Shown here piece by piece: positions 9,532 through 18,736 of a DNA stretch of 64,000 nucleotides. The notes under the pieces are model-generated. The model was not told the DNA's origin, made no database searches, and was given only the letters and a program-made list of their open reading frames with translations. Position numbers and translations under genes: made by a program. Source of the stretch: Stenotrophomonas rhizophila (lineage in GTDB: Bacteria > Pseudomonadota > Gammaproteobacteria > Xanthomonadales > Xanthomonadaceae); assembly GCF_003651185.1 (NCBI RefSeq), contig NZ_RCDC01000006.1, forward strand, positions 248,001 to 312,000. Direction: 5' to 3'. Positions within the stretch are counted from its first letter, which is position 1. The number at the start of each line of letters is the position of its first letter.

Positions 9532-9563
9532 AAACCGCCGGCCTGTCCGGCGGTTTTTCTTTT
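9532..9563 (+). terminator. Rho-independent terminator after purL
   Basis: Stem AAACCGCCGG (9532-9541) and CCGGCGGTTT (9547-9556) with a 5-nt loop, followed by TTCTTTT. It lies 46 bp past the purL stop. Confidence 0.9.
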
Positions 9564-9649
9564 GTGTGGGGCACAAACTGATCGGGAGCAATGAGTTACA
9601 CGGCGTTACAACGTGAAAATCCGTTATATCGTTTGCTCACATGCAGCTA

Positions 9650-9680
9650 ACAAAAATGCGCAATAACGCGGCGTTTTTGT
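9650..9680. other. AT-capped hairpin in the adhesin upstream region
   Basis: ACAAAAATGC (9650-9659) and GCGTTTTTGT (9671-9680) form a 10-bp stem with one G-T wobble. The 3' arm ends in five T and GT. It may be a second terminator or a DNA site. The 370-bp gap between purL and the adhesin is clearly richer in A+T than its surroundings and otherwise holds only the promoter below. Confidence 0.4.
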
Positions 9681-9707
9681 GACGCGCGACACGGTCATAT
9701 GAAAATC

Positions 9708-9748
9708 AACGTCAAAGTCTTGACGTTATTGAAACTGTACGTTAACAC
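9708..9748 (+). promoter_or_regulatory. Putative adhesin promoter with overlapping inverted repeat
   Basis: AACGTCAA (9708-9715), four bases, then TTGACGTT (9720-9727) is a perfect inverted repeat. Its right half contains a near-consensus -35, TTGACG (9720-9725). TTAACA or TAACAC follows at 16-17 bp spacing (9742-9748) as -10. The implied leader to the ATG at 9937 is about 180 nt. A regulator bound to the repeat would compete with polymerase. No leader gene is visible. Confidence 0.5.
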
Positions 9749-9936
9749 TGCATCCTCATTTCGACAGCGTTCAGTTCCACAGTAACCGCATGGATGGCGA
9801 GCACGCTGTAGGTATCTGCCAGCCATTGCGCACAACGCAGTAAATCAAGCGAAAAACGCCCCCAGGGGACGTTGGACCACGCGGTCCGGCGTTGGCGTCG
9901 CTTTGCCTAAAACCAGCCTAATCAGGAGCCGCATCG

Positions 9937-12900
9937 ATGAATCGGATTTATCGCAAGGTCTGGAACAAAGCACTGGGGCAGATGGTCGTCGCCTCGGAAT
10001 TGGCCAGCAGCCAGTCCTCGGGTGTCGTCATCGATCAACGCCGAACCTCTGGCGGACGCAACACCGCACTGCTCTCGGCCGCCATCGCGTTGACGCTCGG
10101 ATTGGGCACGGCAGGCGCCACGCTGACAGCGCACGCGCAGTCGGTGGAAGTGGGTGGGAATGCGAACTGCCTGGTGCTCAACAGCGGCATCGTCGACAGC
10201 TGCGTGGTCGATGGCAACGCCACGGCATCGGGCACGAATGCGGTCGCGATCGGCAGCAACAGCACCGCCTCCGGGGCGAACAGCGTGGCGCTCGGCGCCG
10301 GCTCGAAGACCAACCGTGCCAACACGGTTTCGGTGGGTGACGCAGGCAAGGAACGGCAGGTCACCAACGTGGCCGCAGGGACCACGGCAACGGATGCGGT
10401 GAACAAGGCGCAGCTGGACAAGGTTGCGGTCGCTGCCGAAGGCGCGACCCGCTATTTCAAGGCCGATGGTGACGGCAACGACAGCGACGCGGCGAAGATC
10501 GATGGCGAGGGTGCACTGGCCGCTGGGGCCAGTGCCAACGCCGATGGCGACGGCGCAACGGCACTGGGCCGCGGCAGCCAGGCCATCGGCAATGCGACCA
10601 CCGCAGTGGGCGGCGAGGCCTTGGCCGTCGGCCTCGGGGCGAGTTCGTTCGGGCAGGGCAGCATGGCTTTCGGTGATGCCAGCATCGCGCTCGGCCAGAG
10701 CGCCGCAGCGTTTGGTCTGGGTGATGTCGCCCTGGGTGCATCGGCGGTGGCCGCCAGCGAGAACGGCGCAGCAACGGCGATCGGTGGTCTGGCCGAAGCC
10801 AGCGCCGACGGTGCGACCGCGATCGGTGGCGGTGCACTGGCCATCGGGCCGGGCAGCACCTCGCTCGGCCGCGGTGCGGCCAGCGCAGGCGAAGCCTCGG
10901 TGGCGGTGGGTGCGTTCAGCGTCGCGGTCGCGGATTTCAGCGCGACGCTCGGCGCGAATTCGGCGGCGGTTGCGGTGGGTAGCGTGGCACTCGGTGCCGG
11001 CTCGTACGCCGATCGGGTCGACACGGTGTCGGTCGGCAATGCGGAAAATGGCCTGCGTCGCCAGATCACCAACCTTGCCGATGGCACCGAAGACAGCGAT
11101 GCGGTGAACAAGGCACAGCTCGATGAGGTCGGTGCGGTCGCCGCCAACACGAACAAGTACTTCCAGGCCACCGGCAGCAGCGACAGCGATGCCGGTGCGC
11201 TTGCGGCAGGCGACAACGCGACCGCGATCGGTGAAGCATCCAACGCGCTGGCCGACGGCGCGACCGCGCTCGGCAGCGGCGCCACGGTCACTGCGCAGAA
11301 CGCGACGGCCGTCGGCTACAACGCCAGCGCCACCGGTCAGAACAGTGCAGCCTTCGGCACCAACGCGCAGGCCAATGGCCCGGGCAGCGTGGCCGTGGGT
11401 GGGGCGGCGGTGGATGCCGACGGCAACCCGCTGATCACCAATGGCGGGGTGCCGGTCGATACCGGCGCAACCAGCGCTGGCGTGGGCGGCACCGCAGTCG
11501 GCGCGAGTGCGGAAGCCGCAGGCTTCGCATCGTCCTCGTATGGTGTGGGCGCTTACGCCGCCGGTGCACAGGCCTCGGCGTTCGGCGCGGTGGCCAATGC
11601 CACCGGCGACTATTCCACGGCGGTCGGTACGCAGAGCGTGGCGACCGGCAACAGCAGTACCGCCATCGGGGGGCCGGCGGATCTGCTGCCGGGCCTGGGC
11701 TTCTTCGTGCAGACCCAGGCCAGTGGCGAAGCCGCCACCGCGGTGGGGGCCGGTGCGATCGCCAGCGGCGATTACGCCGTGGCCAACGGTACGTTGAGCG
11801 AAGCCTCGGGCACCGAAGCGACGGCCGTGGGCTACTTTGCCTACGCTCCGGGCGAGGGCGCCACCGCACTCGGCGCAGAGACCTGGGCCAGCGGTGAACT
11901 GAGCACGGCGGTGGGCTTCTACAGCACTGCGCGCGGCGCGAACAGCGTCGCCCTCGGCGCCAACTCCACCGCCACCCGGGACAACACGGTCTCGGTAGGT
12001 GACGTCGGCAACGAACGTCAGATCACCAGCGTCGCGGCCGGTACCGAAGCCACGGATGCGGTCAACAAGGCGCAGCTTGATGCGGTTGCGACCTCGGCCT
12101 CGGCGACCTCGGCGCAGTTCAAGGCGAACGGTGCGGCCAGCGGTGCGGTCGGTGCATTCGCCGATGGCGAGGATGCGCTGGCGGCCGGTGAAGCCAGCAA
12201 TGCGCTGGGGGCCGGGGCAACGGCGGTCGGCGGTGGTGCGACCGCGGTCGGCGATGACACCGTCGCGCTGGGCCGCAACAGCAGCGCCACCGGCAACGGC
12301 AGCGTGGCCATTGGTGGCCTGGGCCAGGCGTATGACGAGTACAACCAGCCGCTGGTGGATGACCAGGGCAATGCGATCCTGATCGGTGCCACCGCGGCGC
12401 CGGACAGCGTGGCGGTCGGTGCCGGTGCACAGGCTACCGGCACCACCAGCAATGCGTTCGGTAGCGGCGCACAGGCCACTGGCAGCAACAGCCTGGCCAG
12501 TGGCTACAAGGCACGCGCCACCGGCGATTACAGTGTGGCGCAGGGCGACAACGCCTTCGCCAGTGGTGAAGAAACCACGGCAACCGGCGCGTACGCGTGG
12601 GCCACTGCCGATGGCGCCACCGCCTTCGGTTCCAGTGCGTGGGCCACCGAAGCCAACGCCACGGCAGTGGGTCAGTCGGCGTGGGCCAGCGGTACCGGGT
12701 CCACCTCGATCGGCTACAACAGCTGGGCACGCGGCAGCAGTTCCACCGCGCTTGGCCGCGGTGCCTTCGGCTACGGCGACAACAGCGTCGCCGTCGGCTT
12801 CCAGGCCTTGGGCAACAGCATCAACAGCATCGCCATCGGCACCAACGTGGTCGCCGGCGGGGAAAGCGCGATCGGTATCGGTGCGGGCAGCAATGCCAGC

Positions 12901-15900
12901 GCATCCAATACCGTGGCGCTCGGCGCGGGTTCGGTCGCCGACCGTGCCTACACCGTCTCGGTCGGCAACGATGGCCGGCAGCGCCAGATCACCCAGGTTG
13001 CCGCCGGTACCGAGGGCAGCGATGCCGTCAATCTGGATCAGCTGACCGCCGCGACGGACCGGTTCCAGGCCAGCGGTGACGGTGTTGCCGTCGCAGGTGG
13101 CGAGGAGAGTGTGGCCGCCGGTGCAAACGCGGCGACCGATGGCGACTACGCCACCGCGGTCGGTTCGAGCAGCTTTGCAGCCGGCACCGGTGCATCGGCG
13201 ATCGGCAGCGGCGCCTTCGCCTTGGCCGACAACGCCAGTGCCGTCGGCTTCAACGCCGTCGCCAGCGCTGCCAATGCAAGCGCAACGGGCGCCAACGCAC
13301 AGGCGACCGCCGAGTACGCGACGGCGACTGGTGCAGAGAGTCTGGCTTCCGGCGAGCAGAGCACCGCGACGGGTGCGGCCAGCGTCGCCTCCGGCGCCGG
13401 CAGCCTGGCCGGTGGTGCACTGTCCGACGCGGCCGGTGAGGAGTCGGTGGCCCTGGGCTACTTCAGCAGCGCCAGCGGTGAGGGTGCGACGGCCGTCGGC
13501 GCGGAAAGCGTGGTCAGCGGCACGCTCTCCGCGGGGTACGGGTTCGCTTCCGAAGCGACTGCCAATTACACCACCGCGATCGGCGGTTACGCGGTGGCCT
13601 CCGCCTTCAACGCGACCGCGTTGGGCAGCTTCGCGCAGGCGACCGGCTCCAACAGCGTCGCACTCGGTGGCGATGCCGAAGCCTCCGGCGCGTACAGCAC
13701 CGCGACCGGCCAGGGCAGCCTGGCCAGCGGCACCAACAGCGTGGCCGTCGGTGGCGCGCTGTTCGGCCTGCTGCCCACCGAAGCCTCGGGCAACTACTCC
13801 ACGGCCGTCGGTGGTGGGGCGTGGTCGTCGGGCGTGAACAGCACCGCACTCGGCAACGCAGCGACTTCCAGTGGCGCCAACAGCGTGGCGCTGGGTGCCG
13901 ACTCGATCGCCGACCGCGACGACAGCGTCTCGGTGGGCAGTGCCGATGCGCAGCGCCAGATCACCAACGTCGCTGCCGGTACGGACGGCACCGATGCGGT
14001 GAACGTGAATCAGTTGAATGCAGTAGCCGATGCGGCGGCGACGACCAGCAAGTATTTCCAGGCCAGTGGCAGCGCCGACAGCGATGCCGGTGCCTATGTG
14101 GAAGGTGACAACGCGCTGGCCGCCGGTGAGGCCGCCAACGCCATCGGCAACGGTGCCACCGCGCTTGGCAGTGGCAGCACCGTGATCGCCAACGAATCCA
14201 CGGCACTGGGCTTCAATGCCACGGTCACCGCAGACAACGCCGTGGCGATCGGCAGCAATGCCAACAGCAGCGCCGCTGGCGCGGTGGCGATCGGCGATCT
14301 GAGTGCGGCGTCCGGTGCGGCGTCGGTCGCCATCGGCGGCGGCTCGCTGTCGCAGGGCTTTGGTGCCGTCGCGGTCGGTGCTGGCGCCGAGGCCAGCGGT
14401 CTGGCCGCCACGGCGGTGGGGTATGGCGCCTGGGCGCTGGGGCGCGAGTCCACCGCGATCGGCAACTTCGCCACGGCGGACGGCTGGCAGGCCAGTGCGT
14501 TCGGTGCCAACGCCAACGCGGGCTTCTTCGGTACCGCACTGGGCAGCAATACGCAGGCCGCCGATGTTGCCACCGCCGTGGGTCAGGGCACGCGTGCGGA
14601 TATCGCTGGCGCCGCCTTTGGCGTGCAGGCCAACGCCGGGTTGTACGGCGTGGCCGTGGGCAACAACGCCGCCACCGCCGAGGATGGCGTGGCCGTGGGC
14701 TTCAATGCGCTGGCCGGTGCAGATGCCGGCAGCGCGACCCAGGGCATCCAGACCACTGCCATTGGCAGTGAAGCCTGGGCGACCGAAGATGGTGCCACCG
14801 TGGTGGGCTACAACAGCTACGCGCAGGCGGTGAATTCCACCGTGGTCGGCAGCAACTCCTGGACCACCAAGGACGCCGACAACAGCGTCGCGCTCGGCGC
14901 CGGTTCGCTGGCCGATCGTGCCAATGCGGTGTCGGTGGGCGCCGCACAGGCCTGGACCGATGCGGCGGGCGTGGTGCATCAGGCCATCGACCGGCAGATC
15001 ACCAACGTCGGTGCCGGTACTGACGACACCGATGCGGTCAACGTCGCGCAGCTGAAGGAGGTGGCGGCCACCGCCGAGGCCACCAGCAAGTACTTCCAGG
15101 CCAGCGGCAGCGCAGACAGTGATGCCGGTGCGTATGTGGAAGGCGACAACGCGCTGGCTGCCGGTGAGGCCGCCAACGCCATCGGCGATGGCGCCAGCGC
15201 GCTCGGCAGTGGCGCCACCGCCATCGCCGACAATGCCACCGCGGTCGGCTTCAACGCATTGGCAAGCGCCGAAGGTGCCGCAGCACTGGGTAGCGACGCG
15301 CAGGCCACCGGCGAAGACAGCGTCGCCATCGGTAACGGCGCCAGCGCCAGCGATATCGGCGCCACTGCCACGGGTGCAGGCGCGCAGGCCGCGGGCGCCT
15401 ACGCCACGGCCACCGGCAGCCAGGCCACCGCAGAGGGCCAGCAGGCGACCGCCAATGGCTTCCGCGCCAGCGCGTCCGAAGCCGGTGCCTCGGCCTTCGG
15501 CAGCTACAGCGAAGCAACCGGCCAGCTCTCGTCGGCGCTGGGCTATGGTGCGGTGGCCTCCAATGCCTACGCCGTAGCGGTCGGTGCGGCCTCGACTGCG
15601 TCCGGTTCGGGTGCGGTGGCGGTCGGCGAGTACTCCGAAGCCACCGGCGATGAGAGCGTGGCGATCGGTGGCACGACCTTCTTCGGTCTGCTGCCGTCGC
15701 GCGCCTCGGGTACGGGGGCATCGGCCTTCGGTGCAGGCGCCTGGGCGACCGATGACTACGCCACCGCGATCGGCTGGAACTCGTGGGCCGATGCAGGCAG
15801 TGCCACCGCGTTGGGCGCCAGCGCCAGCGCAGAAGGCGTGAACAGCGTGGCACTGGGTGCCGGGTCCGTCGCCGACCGTGACAATTCCGTCTCCGTCGGC

Positions 15901-18579
15901 ACGGCCACCGCACAACGCCAGATCACCAACGTCGCCGCGGGTACGGAAGGCACCGACGCGGTCAATGTCGATCAGCTCAATGCAGTCGCCGATGTCGCCG
16001 AAACCACCAGCCGCTTCTTCCAGGCGTCGGGCAGCGGTAACGGCGACGACGTCGGCAGCTATGTCGACGGTGCGTATGCCACCGCCGCGGGTGAGGCCGC
16101 CAACGCGTTCGGCACCGGGGCCTCGGCCTATGGCAGCGGTTCGCTTGCCTCCGGTCGCAATGCCTCGGCATCGGGCTTCAACGCTTCGGCCACGGCGGAT
16201 TCGGCCACCGCGATCGGCGGGGCGCTGTACTACGAGGATGAGAACGGCAACGTGCTGCTCGACCAGGCCACCAGCGCCAGTGGTGTGGGTGCGACGGCAC
16301 TGGGCGCCGGCGCACAGGCCGAGGGCAGCTTCAGCACCGCCACCGGCGCCGGCGCGACTGCCGCAGGATTGCAGTCCTCGGCCTTCGGCTACAGCGCCGA
16401 GGCTGGCAGTGACTACAGCACCGCCGTCGGTACCTTCAGCGCGGCCAGTGGCGTCCGCACCACGGCGCTGGGCTACGGGGCCGAGGCCAGTGGTGATTAC
16501 GCCTCCGCACTGGGCTGGGGCAGTGCCGCGTCGGGCAGCTACGCCAATGCGATCGGCTACGCATCTCAGGCCAGTGGCGACAACAGCGTCGCGGCCGGTT
16601 CCAACGCCTGGGCCACCGCCGCACGCACCACCGCGGTAGGGCAGTTGGCGTGGGCAACCTCGCAGGGCGCGACGGCCATCGGCCAGGACAGCTACGCCTA
16701 CAGCGGCCTGAACGCCACGGCGGTCGGTACCGGTTCGTCGGCCAGTGGCGCAGGCAGCGTTGCGCTCGGCGCCGGTGCCCGCACCAGCGAGGCCAATGTG
16801 GTCTCGGTCGGCGGCGGCAACGGCACCACCGCCCCGGCCACGCGCCGCATCACCAATGTCGGTGACGCGGTCAATGGCAGTGACGCGGTGACCAAGTCGC
16901 AGCTCGATTCGGTCGCTGCCACTGCCGATGCGGTGGGCAAGCACTTCCAGGCCAGCGGCAGCGGTGTCGCCACGGCCAGCGGCAGTGACGCACTTGCCGC
17001 CGGCTCCGGTGCCACCGCCAGTGCGACACGCAGCAGTGCGCTGGGGACCGCGGCCGTCGCCTCGGCGACCGGGGCCACGGCGGTCGGTGCCGATGCCTCG
17101 GCACGCGGTGCCAACAGCACCGTGCTGGGCCGCCAGGCATCGACCAATGCGACCAACGGTGTGGCGATCGGCAACGGTGCGTTCGCCAGCAACGGGGCCA
17201 ACAGCATCGCGATCGGTTCGGCGGCAGGTGTCTCCGGTGCCAACGCGGTGGCGCTGGGTGCCGGTTCGCGCGCGGTGGAAACCAATGTGGTGTCGGTCGG
17301 TGGCGGCAACGGCACGGACGGCCCGGCCACGCGCCGCATCGTCAATGTCGGTGCCGGTCGCATCGCCGCGGGCAGCACGGATGCCGTAACCGGCGGCCAG
17401 CTCAACACCACCAACCAGCGGGTCGGCGCGGTGGAAACCCAGGTGGGCGACATCGACACCCGCATCGGCTCGGTCGAGAACGTCACCGCCAATGCGCTGA
17501 CCTATGACGACAGCAGTCGCGACACGCTGACCCTGTCGGGTCTGCAGGGCACCACGCTGGACAACGTCGGCAGCGGCTCGATCGCGTCCGGCAGCCGCCA
17601 GGCCATCAACGGTGGGCAGTTGTTCCAATCGCTCACCGATGTCGCCACCTTCCTCGGTGGCGGTGCCAGCGTCGGCATGCAGGGCGTGTTTGTCGCGCCG
17701 AACTATGTAATCCAGGGCGCGACGTACAGCAATGTCGGCGATGCACTTGGCGCGCTGGACCGCAAGGTCAGCGATCTCGATCAGCGGGTTGCTGGCGGCA
17801 GCAGCAGTGCGCGTGCACGCACGGCGTCGCTGTCGACCGCCAGGGTGGCAGCGGACACCAGCGCAGAGCCGGACACCGGCGCTGCGCCGGAGGCCAGCGT
17901 CGTCACTGCCGCCAGCGACACCGCCGTCGCCAGCGTGCAAGGGGCGCCGACCGCTGCGAATGTCGGCAGCAGTCAGCCGATCAACGTGCCGACTGCCGCA
18001 CCTGCCGCCGTCAATGCGGTGGTGATGGGGGACGGTGCGGTAGCCAGCGGCGCATCGGCCACAGCGATCGGCCAGGGCGCCACCGCGTCAGCCGCCAACT
18101 CGGTCGCGCTGGGCCAGGGCTCGGTCGCCGACCGCGCCGACACGGTCTCGGTCGGCAGTGCCGGCAACGAGCGGCAGGTCGCCAACGTCGCCGCCGGTAC
18201 GCAGGCCACCGATGCGGTCAACAAGGGCCAGCTGGATGGCGGCATCGCGACCGCCAACAGCTACACCGACCAGCGCTTCACCTCGATGGCCGACAGCTTC
18301 GACATCTACAAGGGCGAGATCGATCAGCGCCTGCGTCACCAGGACCGTCGCATTGATCGCCAGGGCGCGATGAGCGCGGCCATGCTCAACATGGCCACCA
18401 GTGCCGCCGGTGTGCGTACCCAGAACCGCGTCGGTGTCGGCGTCGGCTTCCAGGGCGGCGAATCGGCGCTCTCGCTGGGCTACCAGCGCGCCCTCAGCGA
18501 GCGCGCCACGGTGACCCTGGGCGGTGCCTTCAGCAGTGATGACAGCTCGGTCGGCGTGGGCGCCGGCTTTGGCTGGTAA
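9937..18579 (+). CDS. Giant YadA-like trimeric autotransporter adhesin (type Vc)
   Basis: A 2880-residue surface adhesin. Residues 1-24 are an ESPR extension (MNRIYRKVWNKALG, then VVASELAS), followed by a charged spacer and a hydrophobic signal core with probable cleavage at AHA-Q near 67. The passenger is almost entirely YadA/Hia head repeats of about 14 residues (AxAxGxxAxAxGxxS, SVALGAGS) interrupted by ten neck modules of the form ADRxxTVSVG-RQITNVAAGTxxTDAVNxxQL. After the ninth neck an Ala/Ser/Thr/Pro-rich linker (about 2630-2700) precedes a tenth neck, a short coiled coil and the YadA anchor of about 90 residues (RLRHQDRRIDRQGAMSAAMLNM to a C-terminal GFGW). The only cysteines I find are C78 and C89 just after the signal. 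It should trimerise into a long fibre, with the anchor forming a 12-strand barrel. It is transcribed alone; ligand unknown. Confidence 0.96.
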   Translation: MNRIYRKVWNKALGQMVVASELASSQSSGVVIDQRRTSGGRNTALLSAAIALTLGLGTAGATLTAHAQSVEVGGNANCLVLNSGIVDSCVVDGNATASGTNAVAIGSNSTASGANSVALGAGSKTNRANTVSVGDAGKERQVTNVAAGTTATDAVNKAQLDKVAVAAEGATRYFKADGDGNDSDAAKIDGEGALAAGASANADGDGATALGRGSQAIGNATTAVGGEALAVGLGASSFGQGSMAFGDASIALGQSAAAFGLGDVALGASAVAASENGAATAIGGLAEASADGATAIGGGALAIGPGSTSLGRGAASAGEASVAVGAFSVAVADFSATLGANSAAVAVGSVALGAGSYADRVDTVSVGNAENGLRRQITNLADGTEDSDAVNKAQLDEVGAVAANTNKYFQATGSSDSDAGALAAGDNATAIGEASNALADGATALGSGATVTAQNATAVGYNASATGQNSAAFGTNAQANGPGSVAVGGAAVDADGNPLITNGGVPVDTGATSAGVGGTAVGASAEAAGFASSSYGVGAYAAGAQASAFGAVANATGDYSTAVGTQSVATGNSSTAIGGPADLLPGLGFFVQTQASGEAATAVGAGAIASGDYAVANGTLSEASGTEATAVGYFAYAPGEGATALGAETWASGELSTAVGFYSTARGANSVALGANSTATRDNTVSVGDVGNERQITSVAAGTEATDAVNKAQLDAVATSASATSAQFKANGAASGAVGAFADGEDALAAGEASNALGAGATAVGGGATAVGDDTVALGRNSSATGNGSVAIGGLGQAYDEYNQPLVDDQGNAILIGATAAPDSVAVGAGAQATGTTSNAFGSGAQATGSNSLASGYKARATGDYSVAQGDNAFASGEETTATGAYAWATADGATAFGSSAWATEANATAVGQSAWASGTGSTSIGYNSWARGSSSTALGRGAFGYGDNSVAVGFQALGNSINSIAIGTNVVAGGESAIGIGAGSNASASNTVALGAGSVADRAYTVSVGNDGRQRQITQVAAGTEGSDAVNLDQLTAATDRFQASGDGVAVAGGEESVAAGANAATDGDYATAVGSSSFAAGTGASAIGSGAFALADNASAVGFNAVASAANASATGANAQATAEYATATGAESLASGEQSTATGAASVASGAGSLAGGALSDAAGEESVALGYFSSASGEGATAVGAESVVSGTLSAGYGFASEATANYTTAIGGYAVASAFNATALGSFAQATGSNSVALGGDAEASGAYSTATGQGSLASGTNSVAVGGALFGLLPTEASGNYSTAVGGGAWSSGVNSTALGNAATSSGANSVALGADSIADRDDSVSVGSADAQRQITNVAAGTDGTDAVNVNQLNAVADAAATTSKYFQASGSADSDAGAYVEGDNALAAGEAANAIGNGATALGSGSTVIANESTALGFNATVTADNAVAIGSNANSSAAGAVAIGDLSAASGAASVAIGGGSLSQGFGAVAVGAGAEASGLAATAVGYGAWALGRESTAIGNFATADGWQASAFGANANAGFFGTALGSNTQAADVATAVGQGTRADIAGAAFGVQANAGLYGVAVGNNAATAEDGVAVGFNALAGADAGSATQGIQTTAIGSEAWATEDGATVVGYNSYAQAVNSTVVGSNSWTTKDADNSVALGAGSLADRANAVSVGAAQAWTDAAGVVHQAIDRQITNVGAGTDDTDAVNVAQLKEVAATAEATSKYFQASGSADSDAGAYVEGDNALAAGEAANAIGDGASALGSGATAIADNATAVGFNALASAEGAAALGSDAQATGEDSVAIGNGASASDIGATATGAGAQAAGAYATATGSQATAEGQQATANGFRASASEAGASAFGSYSEATGQLSSALGYGAVASNAYAVAVGAASTASGSGAVAVGEYSEATGDESVAIGGTTFFGLLPSRASGTGASAFGAGAWATDDYATAIGWNSWADAGSATALGASASAEGVNSVALGAGSVADRDNSVSVGTATAQRQITNVAAGTEGTDAVNVDQLNAVADVAETTSRFFQASGSGNGDDVGSYVDGAYATAAGEAANAFGTGASAYGSGSLASGRNASASGFNASATADSATAIGGALYYEDENGNVLLDQATSASGVGATALGAGAQAEGSFSTATGAGATAAGLQSSAFGYSAEAGSDYSTAVGTFSAASGVRTTALGYGAEASGDYASALGWGSAASGSYANAIGYASQASGDNSVAAGSNAWATAARTTAVGQLAWATSQGATAIGQDSYAYSGLNATAVGTGSSASGAGSVALGAGARTSEANVVSVGGGNGTTAPATRRITNVGDAVNGSDAVTKSQLDSVAATADAVGKHFQASGSGVATASGSDALAAGSGATASATRSSALGTAAVASATGATAVGADASARGANSTVLGRQASTNATNGVAIGNGAFASNGANSIAIGSAAGVSGANAVALGAGSRAVETNVVSVGGGNGTDGPATRRIVNVGAGRIAAGSTDAVTGGQLNTTNQRVGAVETQVGDIDTRIGSVENVTANALTYDDSSRDTLTLSGLQGTTLDNVGSGSIASGSRQAINGGQLFQSLTDVATFLGGGASVGMQGVFVAPNYVIQGATYSNVGDALGALDRKVSDLDQRVAGGSSSARARTASLSTARVAADTSAEPDTGAAPEASVVTAASDTAVASVQGAPTAANVGSSQPINVPTAAPAAVNAVVMGDGAVASGASATAIGQGATASAANSVALGQGSVADRADTVSVGSAGNERQVANVAAGTQATDAVNKGQLDGGIATANSYTDQRFTSMADSFDIYKGEIDQRLRHQDRRIDRQGAMSAAMLNMATSAAGVRTQNRVGVGVGFQGGESALSLGYQRALSERATVTLGGAFSSDDSSVGVGAGFGW
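11977..16900 (+). repeat. Long-period internal repeats of the trimeric adhesin
   Basis: The VSVG neck codons recur near 10330, 11030, 11990, 12956, 13928, 14930, 15890, 16803, 17294 and 18145. From the third to the eighth the spacing is about 0.92-1.0 kb, so the passenger is a chain of roughly 320-residue super-modules. The stretch after the fifth and sixth necks (about 14050-14180 and 15090-15220) is nearly identical at DNA level, including YFQASGSADSDAGAYVEGD. Such tracts are prone to recombination and to assembly collapse. Confidence 0.85.
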
Positions 18580-18590
18580 GCCGTTCCAAC

Positions 18591-18612
18591 GCGGGGCCGT
18601 GCGCGGCCCCGC
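18591..18612 (+). terminator. Stem-loop after the trimeric adhesin
   Basis: A perfect 9-bp stem, GCGGGGCCG / CGGCCCCGC, with a 4-nt loop 12 bp past the stop codon. There is no T tract, so termination is plausible but unproven. Confidence 0.45.
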
Positions 18613-18736
18613 TGCAACGCAATGCAAGGCCTGAGGGGGCGGGTCACGGGAACCCTGGCCAGGGCCGGCCAGGGAGCTCGCATGGAGTGTTGGCCTGAAC
18701 AGTCGTTTGATCCATGACCTTGAAGAGGACGTCAAC

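Noticed and set aside
9922..17940. An 8-kb open frame on the reverse strand (2672 codons) opposite the trimeric adhesin
   Set aside because: It mirrors the adhesin codon for codon; in GC-rich repeats of GCC/GGC/ACC codons stop codons are rare on the opposite strand. The product is low-complexity with no domain, while the plus-strand protein has a full family architecture.
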